NCBI RefSeq assembly: GCF_003254275.1
Contig: NZ_QKZK01000014.1
Coordinates: 48,568 to 112,567, forward strand
Reading direction: 5' to 3'
DNA: 64,000 bases
Source of the DNA: Breznakibacter xylanolyticus
GTDB taxonomy: Bacteria > Bacteroidota > Bacteroidia > Bacteroidales > Marinilabiliaceae
Within the stretch, counting starts at the first letter, position 1. Each line of letters begins with the position of its first letter. Of the stretch, positions 39,267-48,700 are shown piece after piece. Both the position numbers and the translations under genes were made by a program. The notes beneath the pieces were generated by a model that worked only from the letters and a program-made list of their open reading frames with translations, was not told where the DNA came from and made no database searches.

Positions 39267-39479
39267 CTACTATATAACTCTTTTACCGAGTGGCACTGAG
39301 GCTTCTTCTCCTCACTGGTTCTCATCTTATCTCACTGCAAATCAGCGTCAGTTCTTAGTTCATTAAGTAGAGGACGATGATTAAATGCTGAGTTATCTGC
39401 TTTCATATTTAAACGCAATCTATTAATCAAACCAACTCAGCGCCTTCGCGCCTCAGCGTTTATTTTGACTCGGTGAAAC
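39267..39479 (-). repeat. Long dispersed inverted repeat, copy 2
   Basis: Reverse complement of 27507-27719 with about 95 percent identity by eye (around ten substitutions, no clear indel). The pair brackets 11.5 kb holding pabB through the BACON gene. Confidence 0.85.
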
Positions 39480-39619
39480 AATGAAAATGCAGAGGCATGG
39501 TGCTTTCTGTCAGCCTCTTTGGGGATTACTGCTTTCGCGTATCATAATGTCACAAGAAGCAATGTCCCGGATAAAGGATTGGAGCAACAAACGTCGTCAG
39601 TCCCGCCTGTGTGGTCTTG

Positions 39620-40777
39620 TCAAGCAATGTTGTGTTCCTTGCTAAATCGCAGCAGGCTTTTGTATGAGCCAAAGCCTGCCATCAATGCCAGTTCCTGCGG
39701 GGAGTAGCCCTGTTTTTCGGGCAGTGTTTGCAGACGTTCATATTCCTTGAGGCGGCACTGGTTGATGTAGCTACTGAAGTTGACCCCGTATTCGCTGTTG
39801 ATGAAGGCCGAGAGGTAGGTGCGGTTGATGTTGAGTTCTGCTACCAGGTCGGTGATTTTCAGGTCGGCATTCAAATAAGGTCTTTGTGTTGCCATAAACT
39901 GGTCGAAGACTTCGCGCGTGAGCTGGTTTTTCTTGAGCTGCGGTGTATCGGTGTCGGTTGTGGCTGTTGGCGTGATGGCTGTTGATTTGTGGCTGTCGTT
40001 GACCTCTTTGTCGGTCATCAATACATATTTCTCCTTCACCACGTAATAGCAAAGGTAGGCATATTGAAAGGTGAACAGCAGGTAATAAGTGGGCATCACC
40101 GATGAGGTAATCACCGACAGTCGTTCGGTGAGCAGCAGTTTGAAGATGGGCATGGGGGTGAGGCCGGTGGTGAGTATCAGGTACACCGAGAGCCAGCGCA
40201 GATGCCCTTTCTCCTCGTTGGCCGAATAGTCGCGCACGCGCTTGCGGTAGTTGCGGAGGCGGTAAAACGACAGGCTCAGGTACACCACGCTGTAGAGCGT
40301 GCGTACCGGTATTTTGCTGTTGGATACCATGTAGAAGAGACGATAGTCCTCATTGGTGCATTTGCCCTTTGCTTTGATGATTTCGACCTGCCCCTCAAAA
40401 GGGGTGATGAACGATACCGCCAACAGAGCCAGGGTGAGGATTGCGGGCAGGTAATAGTGATAACGGGGAAATCGTTCGCCGGCATCTAAACGCGTGATGT
40501 GGAAGATGAAACCGTAAAAAAAGACCTGCACCATTGATAAGGCGAAAAACACCGGCGCATTGATGATGGCAAATATCTCGGGATAGAAAAAGTAAAACAC
40601 CAGCGAGCCCCAGTTTACCACCGTGCAACACATCATGGCCAGCACGTTGCCTTTAACCGGCCACAGGCTTTTGGGCGAGTGACGCACATCGAGTACCAAA
40701 ACAAGCAGTATGGCCAGTGTGCTGAAAATGGGTGCCAAAAGGATGGTCAGGGGCATCAGTTGTTCGGAGGTGAGCAT
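39620..40777 (-). CDS. Membrane-anchored AraC-type transcriptional regulator
   Basis: 385 residues from the ATG at 40777 (MLTSEQLMPLTILLAPIFST); an ATG at 40837 would add 20 polar residues before the first membrane helix. The first 260 or so residues hold six or seven hydrophobic helices (for example PAILTLALLAVSFITPF and LSVYLILTTGLTPMPIF). The last 95 residues form an AraC/XylS HTH domain: LKITDLVAELNINRTYLSAF, then NQCRLKEYERLQTLPE and LALMAGFGSYKSLLRFSKEH. This layout is frequent in Bacteroidetes and suggests a regulator sensing from the inner membrane. Targets are unknown; the adjacent secreted-protein genes are candidates by position. Confidence 0.85.
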   Translation of the reverse strand: MLTSEQLMPLTILLAPIFSTLAILLVLVLDVRHSPKSLWPVKGNVLAMMCCTVVNWGSLVFYFFYPEIFAIINAPVFFALSMVQVFFYGFIFHITRLDAGERFPRYHYYLPAILTLALLAVSFITPFEGQVEIIKAKGKCTNEDYRLFYMVSNSKIPVRTLYSVVYLSLSFYRLRNYRKRVRDYSANEEKGHLRWLSVYLILTTGLTPMPIFKLLLTERLSVITSSVMPTYYLLFTFQYAYLCYYVVKEKYVLMTDKEVNDSHKSTAITPTATTDTDTPQLKKNQLTREVFDQFMATQRPYLNADLKITDLVAELNINRTYLSAFINSEYGVNFSSYINQCRLKEYERLQTLPEKQGYSPQELALMAGFGSYKSLLRFSKEHNIA

Positions 40778-41459
40778 ATCCGGGAATATATAGTGGTGTC
40801 GACTGCCGAAATTACGGCTATCGTGGCGATCCGCCAAAATAATGGGGTGACGTTTTTTGATTTTTGCGTGTCGTGTGATTTAATGCTGAGTTTTAAAGAA
40901 CCATAGAACTCACAGGGGGACAGCGTTTTTTTTGTTTATGATGTGAGATGGAGAACGTTTAAATCGGGTCACTCAGCCTCAACTCATCTTCTTTAGCGTG
41001 AGTTGCTAAGAACTGACACTGAGTTGCAGTGAGATCAAATGAGAACCGATGAGGCTAAGAAATCTCAGAGTCGCCTGCGGTTGCATCTGAAAAAGAAACT
41101 CAGCATCTCCGTGTCTTTAGGGTTTTCTTTAAAAATTAACTCAGCCTTTGCGTCTTTGCGTTTATTTTGCCTTTGTGTTTTTTTTAATCTTCTTCTTTTG
41201 CCCCATTCGTCAAAAAAAACGGCCGTTTGCCCAAATCGTCAATCGATTTTTACGATCTGTCCCGCCCTTTTGATCGCTTTTCCCCTCTTTTGCATCGCAA
41301 ATAGCGTCGGGTGATGCTGTGTGGCCATTTTTTGTGCTTCGTGCCGGATGCCACCCGTCATCACCAAGACCCTGACTTTGGATGCCCCTCAACAATCTTT
41401 TTTTAGACGGTTGTTTGGGGGCATTGCTTTGAAACCTTATTTGACCACAACCTTTTTTT
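40778..41459. other. Divergent gene-free region before the TPR/OGT gene
   Basis: About 680 nt between divergent genes. Apart from a partial copy of the dispersed repeat (41001-41080) and CTTTGCGTCTTTGCGTTTAT-like sequence near 41148-41175, it shows C/T-rich and A/T-rich stretches and no supported gene. An open frame at 41321-41884 overlaps the OGT-like gene in another frame and is rejected. Confidence 0.7.
41001..41080 (+). repeat. Diverged partial copy of the long dispersed repeat
   Basis: TAAGAACTGACACTGAGTTG and GATCAAATGAGAACCGATGA align with the right half of copy 1 (27628-27700) at roughly 75-80 percent by eye, in the same orientation as copy 1. Confidence 0.6.
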
Positions 41460-43655
41460 ATGCGATCCATCGACCTCTCCGCACACGAGTGTTACCGACA
41501 GGGCGATTACGCCCGCGCGTGGGAACTTTGCTCTCAGGTGCTCAAGTCAACTCCCGGCGACGTGCCCGCCATGGCGCTCATGGGCATGCTGTGCCACAAG
41601 GCCGGGCGTTATGCCAAAGCCGAGCAATACCTGCGCGATTGTCTGCCGTTGCATCCGCATCCCCACATGGTGATGGCCGAACTGGCCGATGTGCTCATGG
41701 CACAACAGCGCTACTCCGAAGCCGACGAGTTGCTTTGCCGTGCTGCCTCCCTCAATGCCCGTTTCGAGAAACTGTGGCTTCGCAAAGCCAAACTTCTCAA
41801 ACTGCAAGGCGACATATCCGGTGCCGAAATGGCGCTGCGTCAACTCATTCAACTCGATCCTCGGTCGGCTGCCGCATTCAATAACCTGGGCAACATCCTT
41901 GTGGACGATGACCGGTGGGCCGAGGCCATGCTTATGTATCAAAAGGCCGTGGCGCTGAACCCGCAACTGGGGGCTGCCCACAAAAGCATTGGCCTCATCG
42001 AGCTTCAATCGGGCAATCAACGCCAGGCTATGGAGGCTCTGGTGGCTGCCCATCGCCTGATGCCGGCCGATGTGTCGGTGCTCAGGGGGTTGGGGCGTTT
42101 GTTTGAGGGCAGGCACCTTTGGGACAAGGCCAACGAGGTGTATGCGCAGATACAAACCCTGGAGCCCGATAACCATGAACTGCTTATGTTGCAGGGTATC
42201 AATCATGTGCGCATGGGGAATGTTGAGCAGGCGGCTGCCTGTTTTGACACGGTGTGGATGCGCCATCCTCTTTATGCCGAAGCCTTTTTCCGTTTGGCAC
42301 GCTGCAAGGCCGAGCTGGCCGATTGGAGCTATTGGGACGATACCCGAAGTCAACTCATCACATTGCTGGAACGCAGTCTGCACACCGACGGCCCCTTTGC
42401 CTGTGCCCCCATCGATTTGCACTATTACCATGTGCCCGACGAGTTGCAGTACAGGGTGATGCACCGACTGGCTTCGCAGCACGTGTTTCGCAATCGTGTG
42501 GCGTTCGATTTCTCGGGTCGCCGTCACTCCCGCATTCGCCTGGGCTACCTCTCGCCCGATTTCCGTGCCCACGCTTTGGGCATGAGCGTGTACAAGATGT
42601 TTGGCTGTCACGATCGTTCGCGCTTCGAAGTGTACCTCTTTTCGCAGCACATCCCCGACGAAAACGACCCCTTTCATCGCGAAATGAAGCAGTCGGCCGA
42701 TCATTTTGTCGATTTGCGCGGGATGGACGCCATGGCCTCGGCCCGCATCATTCATGGTCACGAAATTGACATTCTCATCGACTTTGGGGGCTACAGCATG
42801 CACGCTAAGCCCGCTATCCTTGCCCTCAAACCGGCCCCCGTGCAGGTGATGATGTTTGGTCAGCCCGACACCACCGCCATCCCGCAGGTCGATTATTTTG
42901 TGGCCGATGATAACCTCATTGACACCGACAATCGCAAGTATTACAGCGAAAAAATTATCTACCTGCCCCACGGCTTCATCTGTTCGCCCATCGAACCGGC
43001 TTCCACCGGACTCACCCGTCGGCAGTTGGGCATTCCCGACGATGCCTTTGTGTTCTGTTCGTTTTGCAGTCCCTATAAATACGAGCCCACCATGTTTACC
43101 CTCTGGATGCGCCTGCTGACCCAAGTGCCCGGCAGTGTGCTCTGGCTCATGTCCAACGGCAATGCCCGTTACGAGCAGAACATCGTGGCCGAGGCTGCCC
43201 GGCATGGTGTGGAGGCCGCGCGCATCCTGTTTGCCCAACCCCTGCCCATTCACTTGCATCTGGAGCGCATGCGGATGGCCGATCTCTTTCTCGACACGCG
43301 GTGTTACTCGTCGTGTTCCAGCGGCTCCCATGCCCTGATGGCCGGCGTGCCCCTGGTGACCCTGCGGGGGCAGTCACATGCCTCGCGTCAGGGAGCCACC
43401 GTGTGCCGCGCAGCCGGCCTGCACGACACCATCTGCTACTCGATCGGGCAATACTACCAAAAGGCGTTGGAGCTGGCCACCCATCCCCAAAAGCTCGCCG
43501 ACCTCAAGGCACGCCTCGACAGGCGGCGCCACCCCATTGCCCATTTCGATGTGCCCCTTAACGTGCGTGCCATCGAACAGGCCTGGCTCACCATTTGGGA
43601 GCGCCATGTCGCAGGCAACGAGACTGCTGATGTGGTGGTGGAGGGAGGGGTATGA
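41460..43655 (+). CDS. TPR protein with O-GlcNAc transferase (SPINDLY-like, GT41) domain
   Basis: 731 residues, no signal peptide. TPR repeats fill about 1-290 (AAAFNNLGNILVDDDRWAEA, AMLMYQKAVALNPQLGAAHK). The C-terminal 370 residues are a GT41 catalytic domain: RIRLGYLSPDFRAHALG near 357 keeps the histidine at the position of the catalytic-site histidine of human OGT, and FCSPYKYEPTMFTLW near 536 keeps the UDP-binding lysine; ILIDFGGYSMHAKPAILALK and SHASRQGATVCRAAGLHD follow. A cytoplasmic protein O-glycosyltransferase is likely; sugar (GlcNAc or fucose) and targets are unknown. Codons are richer in G and C than in the flanking genes, which also gives a long spurious antisense frame. Confidence 0.88.
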   Translation: MRSIDLSAHECYRQGDYARAWELCSQVLKSTPGDVPAMALMGMLCHKAGRYAKAEQYLRDCLPLHPHPHMVMAELADVLMAQQRYSEADELLCRAASLNARFEKLWLRKAKLLKLQGDISGAEMALRQLIQLDPRSAAAFNNLGNILVDDDRWAEAMLMYQKAVALNPQLGAAHKSIGLIELQSGNQRQAMEALVAAHRLMPADVSVLRGLGRLFEGRHLWDKANEVYAQIQTLEPDNHELLMLQGINHVRMGNVEQAAACFDTVWMRHPLYAEAFFRLARCKAELADWSYWDDTRSQLITLLERSLHTDGPFACAPIDLHYYHVPDELQYRVMHRLASQHVFRNRVAFDFSGRRHSRIRLGYLSPDFRAHALGMSVYKMFGCHDRSRFEVYLFSQHIPDENDPFHREMKQSADHFVDLRGMDAMASARIIHGHEIDILIDFGGYSMHAKPAILALKPAPVQVMMFGQPDTTAIPQVDYFVADDNLIDTDNRKYYSEKIIYLPHGFICSPIEPASTGLTRRQLGIPDDAFVFCSFCSPYKYEPTMFTLWMRLLTQVPGSVLWLMSNGNARYEQNIVAEAARHGVEAARILFAQPLPIHLHLERMRMADLFLDTRCYSSCSSGSHALMAGVPLVTLRGQSHASRQGATVCRAAGLHDTICYSIGQYYQKALELATHPQKLADLKARLDRRRHPIAHFDVPLNVRAIEQAWLTIWERHVAGNETADVVVEGGV

Positions 43656-43720
43656 TGTCTCAATATCTTCTTATCAGCCCATGCCTTAACTATGTGGCTG
43701 CTTCCATAGGTTCTCCTCGG

Positions 43721-43799
43721 CTTGCGTCCTGATACTCACATCTTGAGACTTGCGTCTTGCTACTTACATCTTACATCTTGCGTCTTGATACTTGATACT
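43721..43799 (+). repeat. 28-nt pitch repeats upstream of the FG-GAP gene
   Basis: CTTGCGTCCTGATACT (43721), CTTGCGTCTTGCTACT (43749) and CTTGCGTCTTGATACT (43777) are spaced exactly 28 nt apart, with CTTGATACT again at 43791. A single CTTGTGTCTTGATACT stands at 45692, 41 nt before the next T9SS gene, nearly the same distance as the last copy here (42 nt before its ATG). Confidence 0.75.
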
Positions 43800-43818
43800 A
43801 ATATTTCAATTTAAAACA

Positions 43819-45504
43819 ATGAAAAAACAATTTTTACCCCTTTCACCTGCTTTTTGCCAATATTTTGGTTCGGTTGTGAAGTATCGCAACCTGTTGCAAC
43901 ATGTGCATGCGTTGATGCGCAACGGCGTGTTTCCATCGCTCACCACCGCCCGTCAGATGCGCCTGAAGGCCAGTCTGCAACGCCTCTATGCCCGTGTGGC
44001 CGCCTTTAACCCCTCTCTGGCGGTGAAGATGGCTGGCGCAACGGCCTGCCTGGCTCTGGTGGCCGGTCAGGCGAAAGCCCAGATGCCTCGCTTCGAGAAG
44101 TGGGCCGACGGACAAAGCCCCATCGCATTTACCCAATTGACAGGGCTGTATAATGATCCCGATAACTATTATCGCATCCTCGACGGCGTGTTGGTGGATA
44201 TGGATGGTGATGGCGACCTGGATGCCGCACTCGTTGCCACCAATCAGTATGGGACATCCATTGTGTATTTCGAAAATGTGAATGGCACTTTTAGGGAGAA
44301 CGACGAGAAGAACCCTTTTGTCGGTGTGGACAATGATGGATTGACGAGTCTGGATATCCGGGACTTTGATGGCGATGGTCAACTCGATTTGGTCACCACT
44401 AATAAAAAGTCAGGCTGTTTTATGTCCCATTATGAGTGGGATGCCGATGCTCAAAAGTATGTTGATGATGGCTCTTGGTCTCAGTCTACTGCATTTGTCG
44501 ATTATACCTATTTAGCCGCCAAGTTCATGGATGTGAATAGCGATGGGTTGGACGATTTGGTGACCTATAGCATTTACTATAATTCAGCCATTCACACGGC
44601 CACTTTGTATCAGGCAGACGACCATTCCTTTGGTGAACCGGTTGCCAATGTTCCCATCGGTGACGTCTTATCCGGTTTTTCTCCCAATTCGCAACTGGCC
44701 GTGGCCGACATGGATGCAGATGGTGACGAAGACCTGTTTCTCTTTTTCCCCGGATTTGAGGATAAAGATTTAGATGTGGAAGATGTGATTTATGTTCGCA
44801 ACGATGGCAATGGCGTGTTTACGCGGTTGACTGATGCCGCGGACCTGCCTCTCCCGGCCTTAGAGGGTTTGTCGAAACTCTCGTCAACGTTGCTGGCTGA
44901 CCTCAATGGCGATGGCGCCATCGACATCTTTCAGCCCGGGGATCTATATTCTGCCTTAGGAACCAATCAATCCGCCTGGAAGAACCTGAAAGCCTCACAG
45001 ACCATCACCTTCAACGTCCCGGAGGGGAAAACCACTGCCAGTGAGCCCTTCGCCCTGCAGGCAGTCTCGTCTGCCGACCTGGCGGTGACTTACACCAGCT
45101 CTAATGAGGCTGTGGCCACCATCACGGGTAACACGGTGACCATCGTGGGCGTGGGTGAAACAGTCATCACCGCATCACAAGTCGGGAACAAACAGTTTGC
45201 AGCCGCCGAACCGGTGTTACAGACGCTTGCCGTGGCCAAGGCGACCGGCATCAAAACCCTCAATAGCGGCGACATCAACATTTATCACGATCCCGCCACC
45301 GGCCTGGTGACCGTTGAAATGCTTTCAATAAACGACAACCCCATGCAATACAATGTCTATCAGCTGAGCGGTAGAAAAGTGCTGTCGGGCAAAATCGTGA
45401 ATGATACTTGGCAAATCAATATGGGCAACCAAGCCAAAGGCACCTATTGTATCGAACTGCTCTCGGAGACTGATAGATATGTGTTTAAAGTGTTGGTGCA
45501 ATAA
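43819..45504 (+). CDS. FG-GAP/VCBS-repeat T9SS-secreted protein
   Basis: 561 residues from the ATG at 43819. Five calcium-type DxDxDG loops mark FG-GAP/VCBS repeats between about 125 and 380 (DMDGDGDLD, DFDGDGQLD, DVNSDGLDD, DMDADGDED, DLNGDGAID), then a BIG2-like Ig domain (about 405-472, YTSSNEAVATITGNTVTI) and a T9SS sorting domain (about 480-561, ending SETDRYVFKVLVQ). The signal-peptide core (MAGATACLALVAGQAKAQ) only begins near residue 71, after a long basic stretch; an internal ATG at 43957 would shorten this to about 42 residues. Probably an outer-surface or secreted binding protein; ligand unknown. It is not closely related to the three LamG proteins downstream. Confidence 0.87.
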   Translation: MKKQFLPLSPAFCQYFGSVVKYRNLLQHVHALMRNGVFPSLTTARQMRLKASLQRLYARVAAFNPSLAVKMAGATACLALVAGQAKAQMPRFEKWADGQSPIAFTQLTGLYNDPDNYYRILDGVLVDMDGDGDLDAALVATNQYGTSIVYFENVNGTFRENDEKNPFVGVDNDGLTSLDIRDFDGDGQLDLVTTNKKSGCFMSHYEWDADAQKYVDDGSWSQSTAFVDYTYLAAKFMDVNSDGLDDLVTYSIYYNSAIHTATLYQADDHSFGEPVANVPIGDVLSGFSPNSQLAVADMDADGDEDLFLFFPGFEDKDLDVEDVIYVRNDGNGVFTRLTDAADLPLPALEGLSKLSSTLLADLNGDGAIDIFQPGDLYSALGTNQSAWKNLKASQTITFNVPEGKTTASEPFALQAVSSADLAVTYTSSNEAVATITGNTVTIVGVGETVITASQVGNKQFAAAEPVLQTLAVAKATGIKTLNSGDINIYHDPATGLVTVEMLSINDNPMQYNVYQLSGRKVLSGKIVNDTWQINMGNQAKGTYCIELLSETDRYVFKVLVQ

Positions 45505-45526
45505 GCTTATTTGTCAGGCTGTTATC

Positions 45527-45559
45527 AAACCTTCAAGGTTTTTAAAACCTTGAAGGTTT
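45527..45559. repeat. 33-nt perfect palindrome after the FG-GAP gene
   Basis: Arms of 16 bp (AAACCTTCAAGGTTTT and its exact complement) around one T. It has the same 16-1-16 design and AAACC/GGTTT ends as the two palindromes around hicBA but a different core. It lies 23 nt after a stop codon and probably terminates transcription. Confidence 0.8.
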
Positions 45560-45691
45560 CATTTTCAACGCTTCCTTTCGGAGAGACAAGGGGCTTACAT
45601 TATCAACACATAAAACAATCACGACGCTCATCAAGGGACACGCACGGAAATCGGAAATCGGCCTAGCCAATGGTTAAAAACGTTCATCGTC

Positions 45692-45707
45692 TTGTGTCTT
45701 GATACTG
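45692..45707 (+). promoter_or_regulatory. Shared upstream motif of T9SS genes
   Basis: CTTGTGTCTTGATACT, one base different from the motif at 43777, lies 41 nt before the ATG of the giant LamG gene. The near-equal distance in two otherwise unlike leaders hints at a binding site or promoter element. Confidence 0.4.
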
Positions 45708-45732
45708 ATGTCTTAATACTTTTTTAAAATAT

Positions 45733-48700
45733 ATGAAAAACAAGCTTTTACTCACGCTAATCCTATGGCTCACCCTACTGGGGAGCGCATGGGCGCAGGG
45801 GAACGCCCTGCACTTCGATGGCAGCAACGACTACGTTGACCTGCCCGATTTTACAACCACACACGATTTCTCACAGGGTTTCACCTTTACCGCATGGGTA
45901 AAGTGGGATGCCTTTACGGGAAATGCCCGCGTGTTTGAGATAGGCAACGGCTCGGGTAATGTAAACAACAGCATTATTCTGCGTACCGATGCGTCATCAG
46001 GAACGTTGATTTTTCAATGCGCCAGTGGAACCACCAATTCGGAAATAAAGACCGATGCCGCGGTGGTTACGGCAGATACTTGGCACCACGTCGCTGCAAC
46101 CATTAGCAGCACAGGTGATGCTACCATTTATATAGATGGAGCCGCAGTGAAAAGCGGGAGCATTTCCATTCCCCAAAATGTTACCCGCGCCAACAATTGG
46201 CTGGGCAAAAGCGCATGGTCTGTTGACAATTACTTCAAGGGCACCATGGACGAGGTAAGCATTTGGCACAAAGCCCTTACACCGACTGAGATTGAAACCA
46301 TTAAGCAAGCCTCTCCCACAGGAAACGAAGATAAAATTATTGCCTACTACAACTTTAACCAAACTACAGGAACCACCCTTACCGATGCCACAACCAACGC
46401 AAAGCACGGTACGCTAAAGGATTTTGCCGTAACTGGTGCAACATCCAACTGGGTAGTGGGTTACACACCTCCAACACCCCCAGCGGCTAACAACGCCCTG
46501 CACTTCGATGGCACTTCCGACTACGTTCAGTGCCCTGCCGTTAACCCCGCCACCTTCACCATGGAGGCGTGGGTGTACCCAACGCAGCTAAACCGTGACC
46601 AAGCGGTTATCTCCACGCTGAGCGTGGCTAACGCATCAGGCATGGAACTGCATGTTGCCAGCGACAACAAACCCTTAGTAACCATTCGCAATGGGAGTAA
46701 CTGGCTCGACGTGAAGGCCACCTCAACCGTAGCCATTAACACGTGGACGCACTTGGCAGCCACCTACAACGGCGGCACTGTGAAGCTCTACATTAACGGC
46801 GCAGAGGCAGCTACAGCAGCCGCCACAAGCTACGCTCCCGGAACCAGCAACCTGTTCATTGGCCGACGACCCGATAACGAGGAGAAACGCTTTGCCGGGC
46901 GTATCGACGAGGTACGTATATGGAACGTAGTTCGCACGCAAACCGAAATCGCTGCCGCCAAGGACAACCCGCTTACCGGCACCGAAAGCAGCCTGCTTGC
47001 CTACTACAACTTTAATCAGGGTACGGCAACTGGCAGCAATAGCGGAATTACCACACTAACCGATGCCACTACCAACGCAAAGCACGGTACGCTAAACGGG
47101 TTTGCCCTTACCGGTTCTACCTCCAACTGGGTGGAGGGCTTTGTGGCGGGTACCACGCCAACCTACAACCTCTCCGCCACCCCCACCACGCTTACGCTCG
47201 ATGCGGCCAGCGGCAGCAACGGTAGTATTACTATCACCTCAAACACCGCTTGGACTATTAGCGGCAGCGCCGACTGGCTCGAGCTGAGCGCTATCTCAGG
47301 TAGCGGTAACGGCAGCATAACCCTTACCGCGTTAAGCGAAAATTCAGCAACAACTGAACGTACGGCTTCATTTACCCTTATGGGTACAGGCATTACTGAA
47401 CCCATTACCATCGCCGTAGCACAGTCGCCTATAGTCTCGGTTATCATTACTAAAACCGATGCCTCCGTTATTACCAGCAAAGGAAACACGTTGCAGGAAG
47501 CCATTGTAACCACTATCCTAAACGAAATTAAAAAAATTGAGGTCATTAATGGAAAAGTTATTGCGTCCGATTGGCGTTGGTTTTACGATAATAAGAGTAG
47601 CCTAACTGATATTACGCATTTAACCATAGGTAACAGCGTTACTTCAGTGGCAAATATCCCCAACCTAGCAGATTGGGAAGGACGATCTTATTTTGGCTCT
47701 CAATTAGAAGAGGTAATCATTCACAAAATTGATGGGATTGGCAACTATGCTTTTAGCGCTTGTTCAAATCTAACTAAAGCATACCTCCCGGATACAAGAT
47801 ATGTAGGAGACAGATCATTTTTACAATGTACTAAGCTTAATACAAATTTGCACATCCCAAAACTTATTGGTATCGACGAGGCTGCTTTTGCATTATGTTC
47901 TTCTATTGAAGAATTCGATTTACCGAATTTAGAGTATATCAATAAATTATCTTTTTCATCTTGCACGAACCTAAAAAAAATAAGCCTTCCAAAAATCACC
48001 AGTATCCCCTATCGAACATTTTACAGCTGCAGCAATCTTACATACATGGCACTGGGAGCCAACCCTCCGAAGGTTGGTTCTGAAGTTTTTAATTATGCTA
48101 AATCGCCCCGCTACCTAACCCTTGCCGATGCCAACGGGAACCTGCTTACCGGCACGGAGTTGGAGAATGCCCGGACATCCTATAAGGCCGTGGATGATGG
48201 CAACACCACCGACAACCTCTGGTTTGGTTGTACTATTGACCGCCAGCCATACAAACTTGTTGTTAATGAGCCAGAGAACGGCACTCTTACCGCCGGCACT
48301 CCCGATGAAATGGTGTTTGGGGGCTACCCCGCAGGGACAACCATAAACGTAACTGCCACGCCAAGCTATGGGTATAAGCTCGCCAACGGCAGCCCCAGAG
48401 CTTATAAAACTGGCAACGAAAATATTATACAAGGTATTGAGAACAATAAGTTCGAAATGCCTAACGATAATATTACGGTTACAGCCACCTTTGAGCCCAA
48501 GCTATCAGCCTCTGCCAACACTGTTACGCTGGGCAAAGAGGCAGAGCAATCGCAATCTGTTACCATAACGTGCGATGGTAATTATGAAATTACCAATATC
48601 GAAGAAAGTCCAGATTGGCTGCAAGTTGGCTTTTTAACTATGGGAGAAACTAGAGAACTGATTTTTACCACTAAAAGAGCCAACCCCTGGGGCTTTGAGC

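Larger units (their letters stand above)
38853..39619. other. Gene-free region with hairpin and repeat fragments
   Basis: About 770 nt without a supported gene between two minus-strand genes. It contains a hairpin (CCCCC, GAA, GGGGG at 38891-38903), a direct repeat near 39188-39240 and the second arm of the 213-bp inverted repeat (39267-39479). Nothing else was seen; the promoter of the BACON gene was not recognised. Confidence 0.75.

Noticed and set aside
41547..43331. 594-residue open frame on the minus strand inside the TPR/OGT gene
   Set aside because: It is a by-product of the G/C-rich third positions of the + strand gene. The product has scattered His/Gly-rich sequence with no known domain, while the + strand frame has clear TPR and GT41 motifs.
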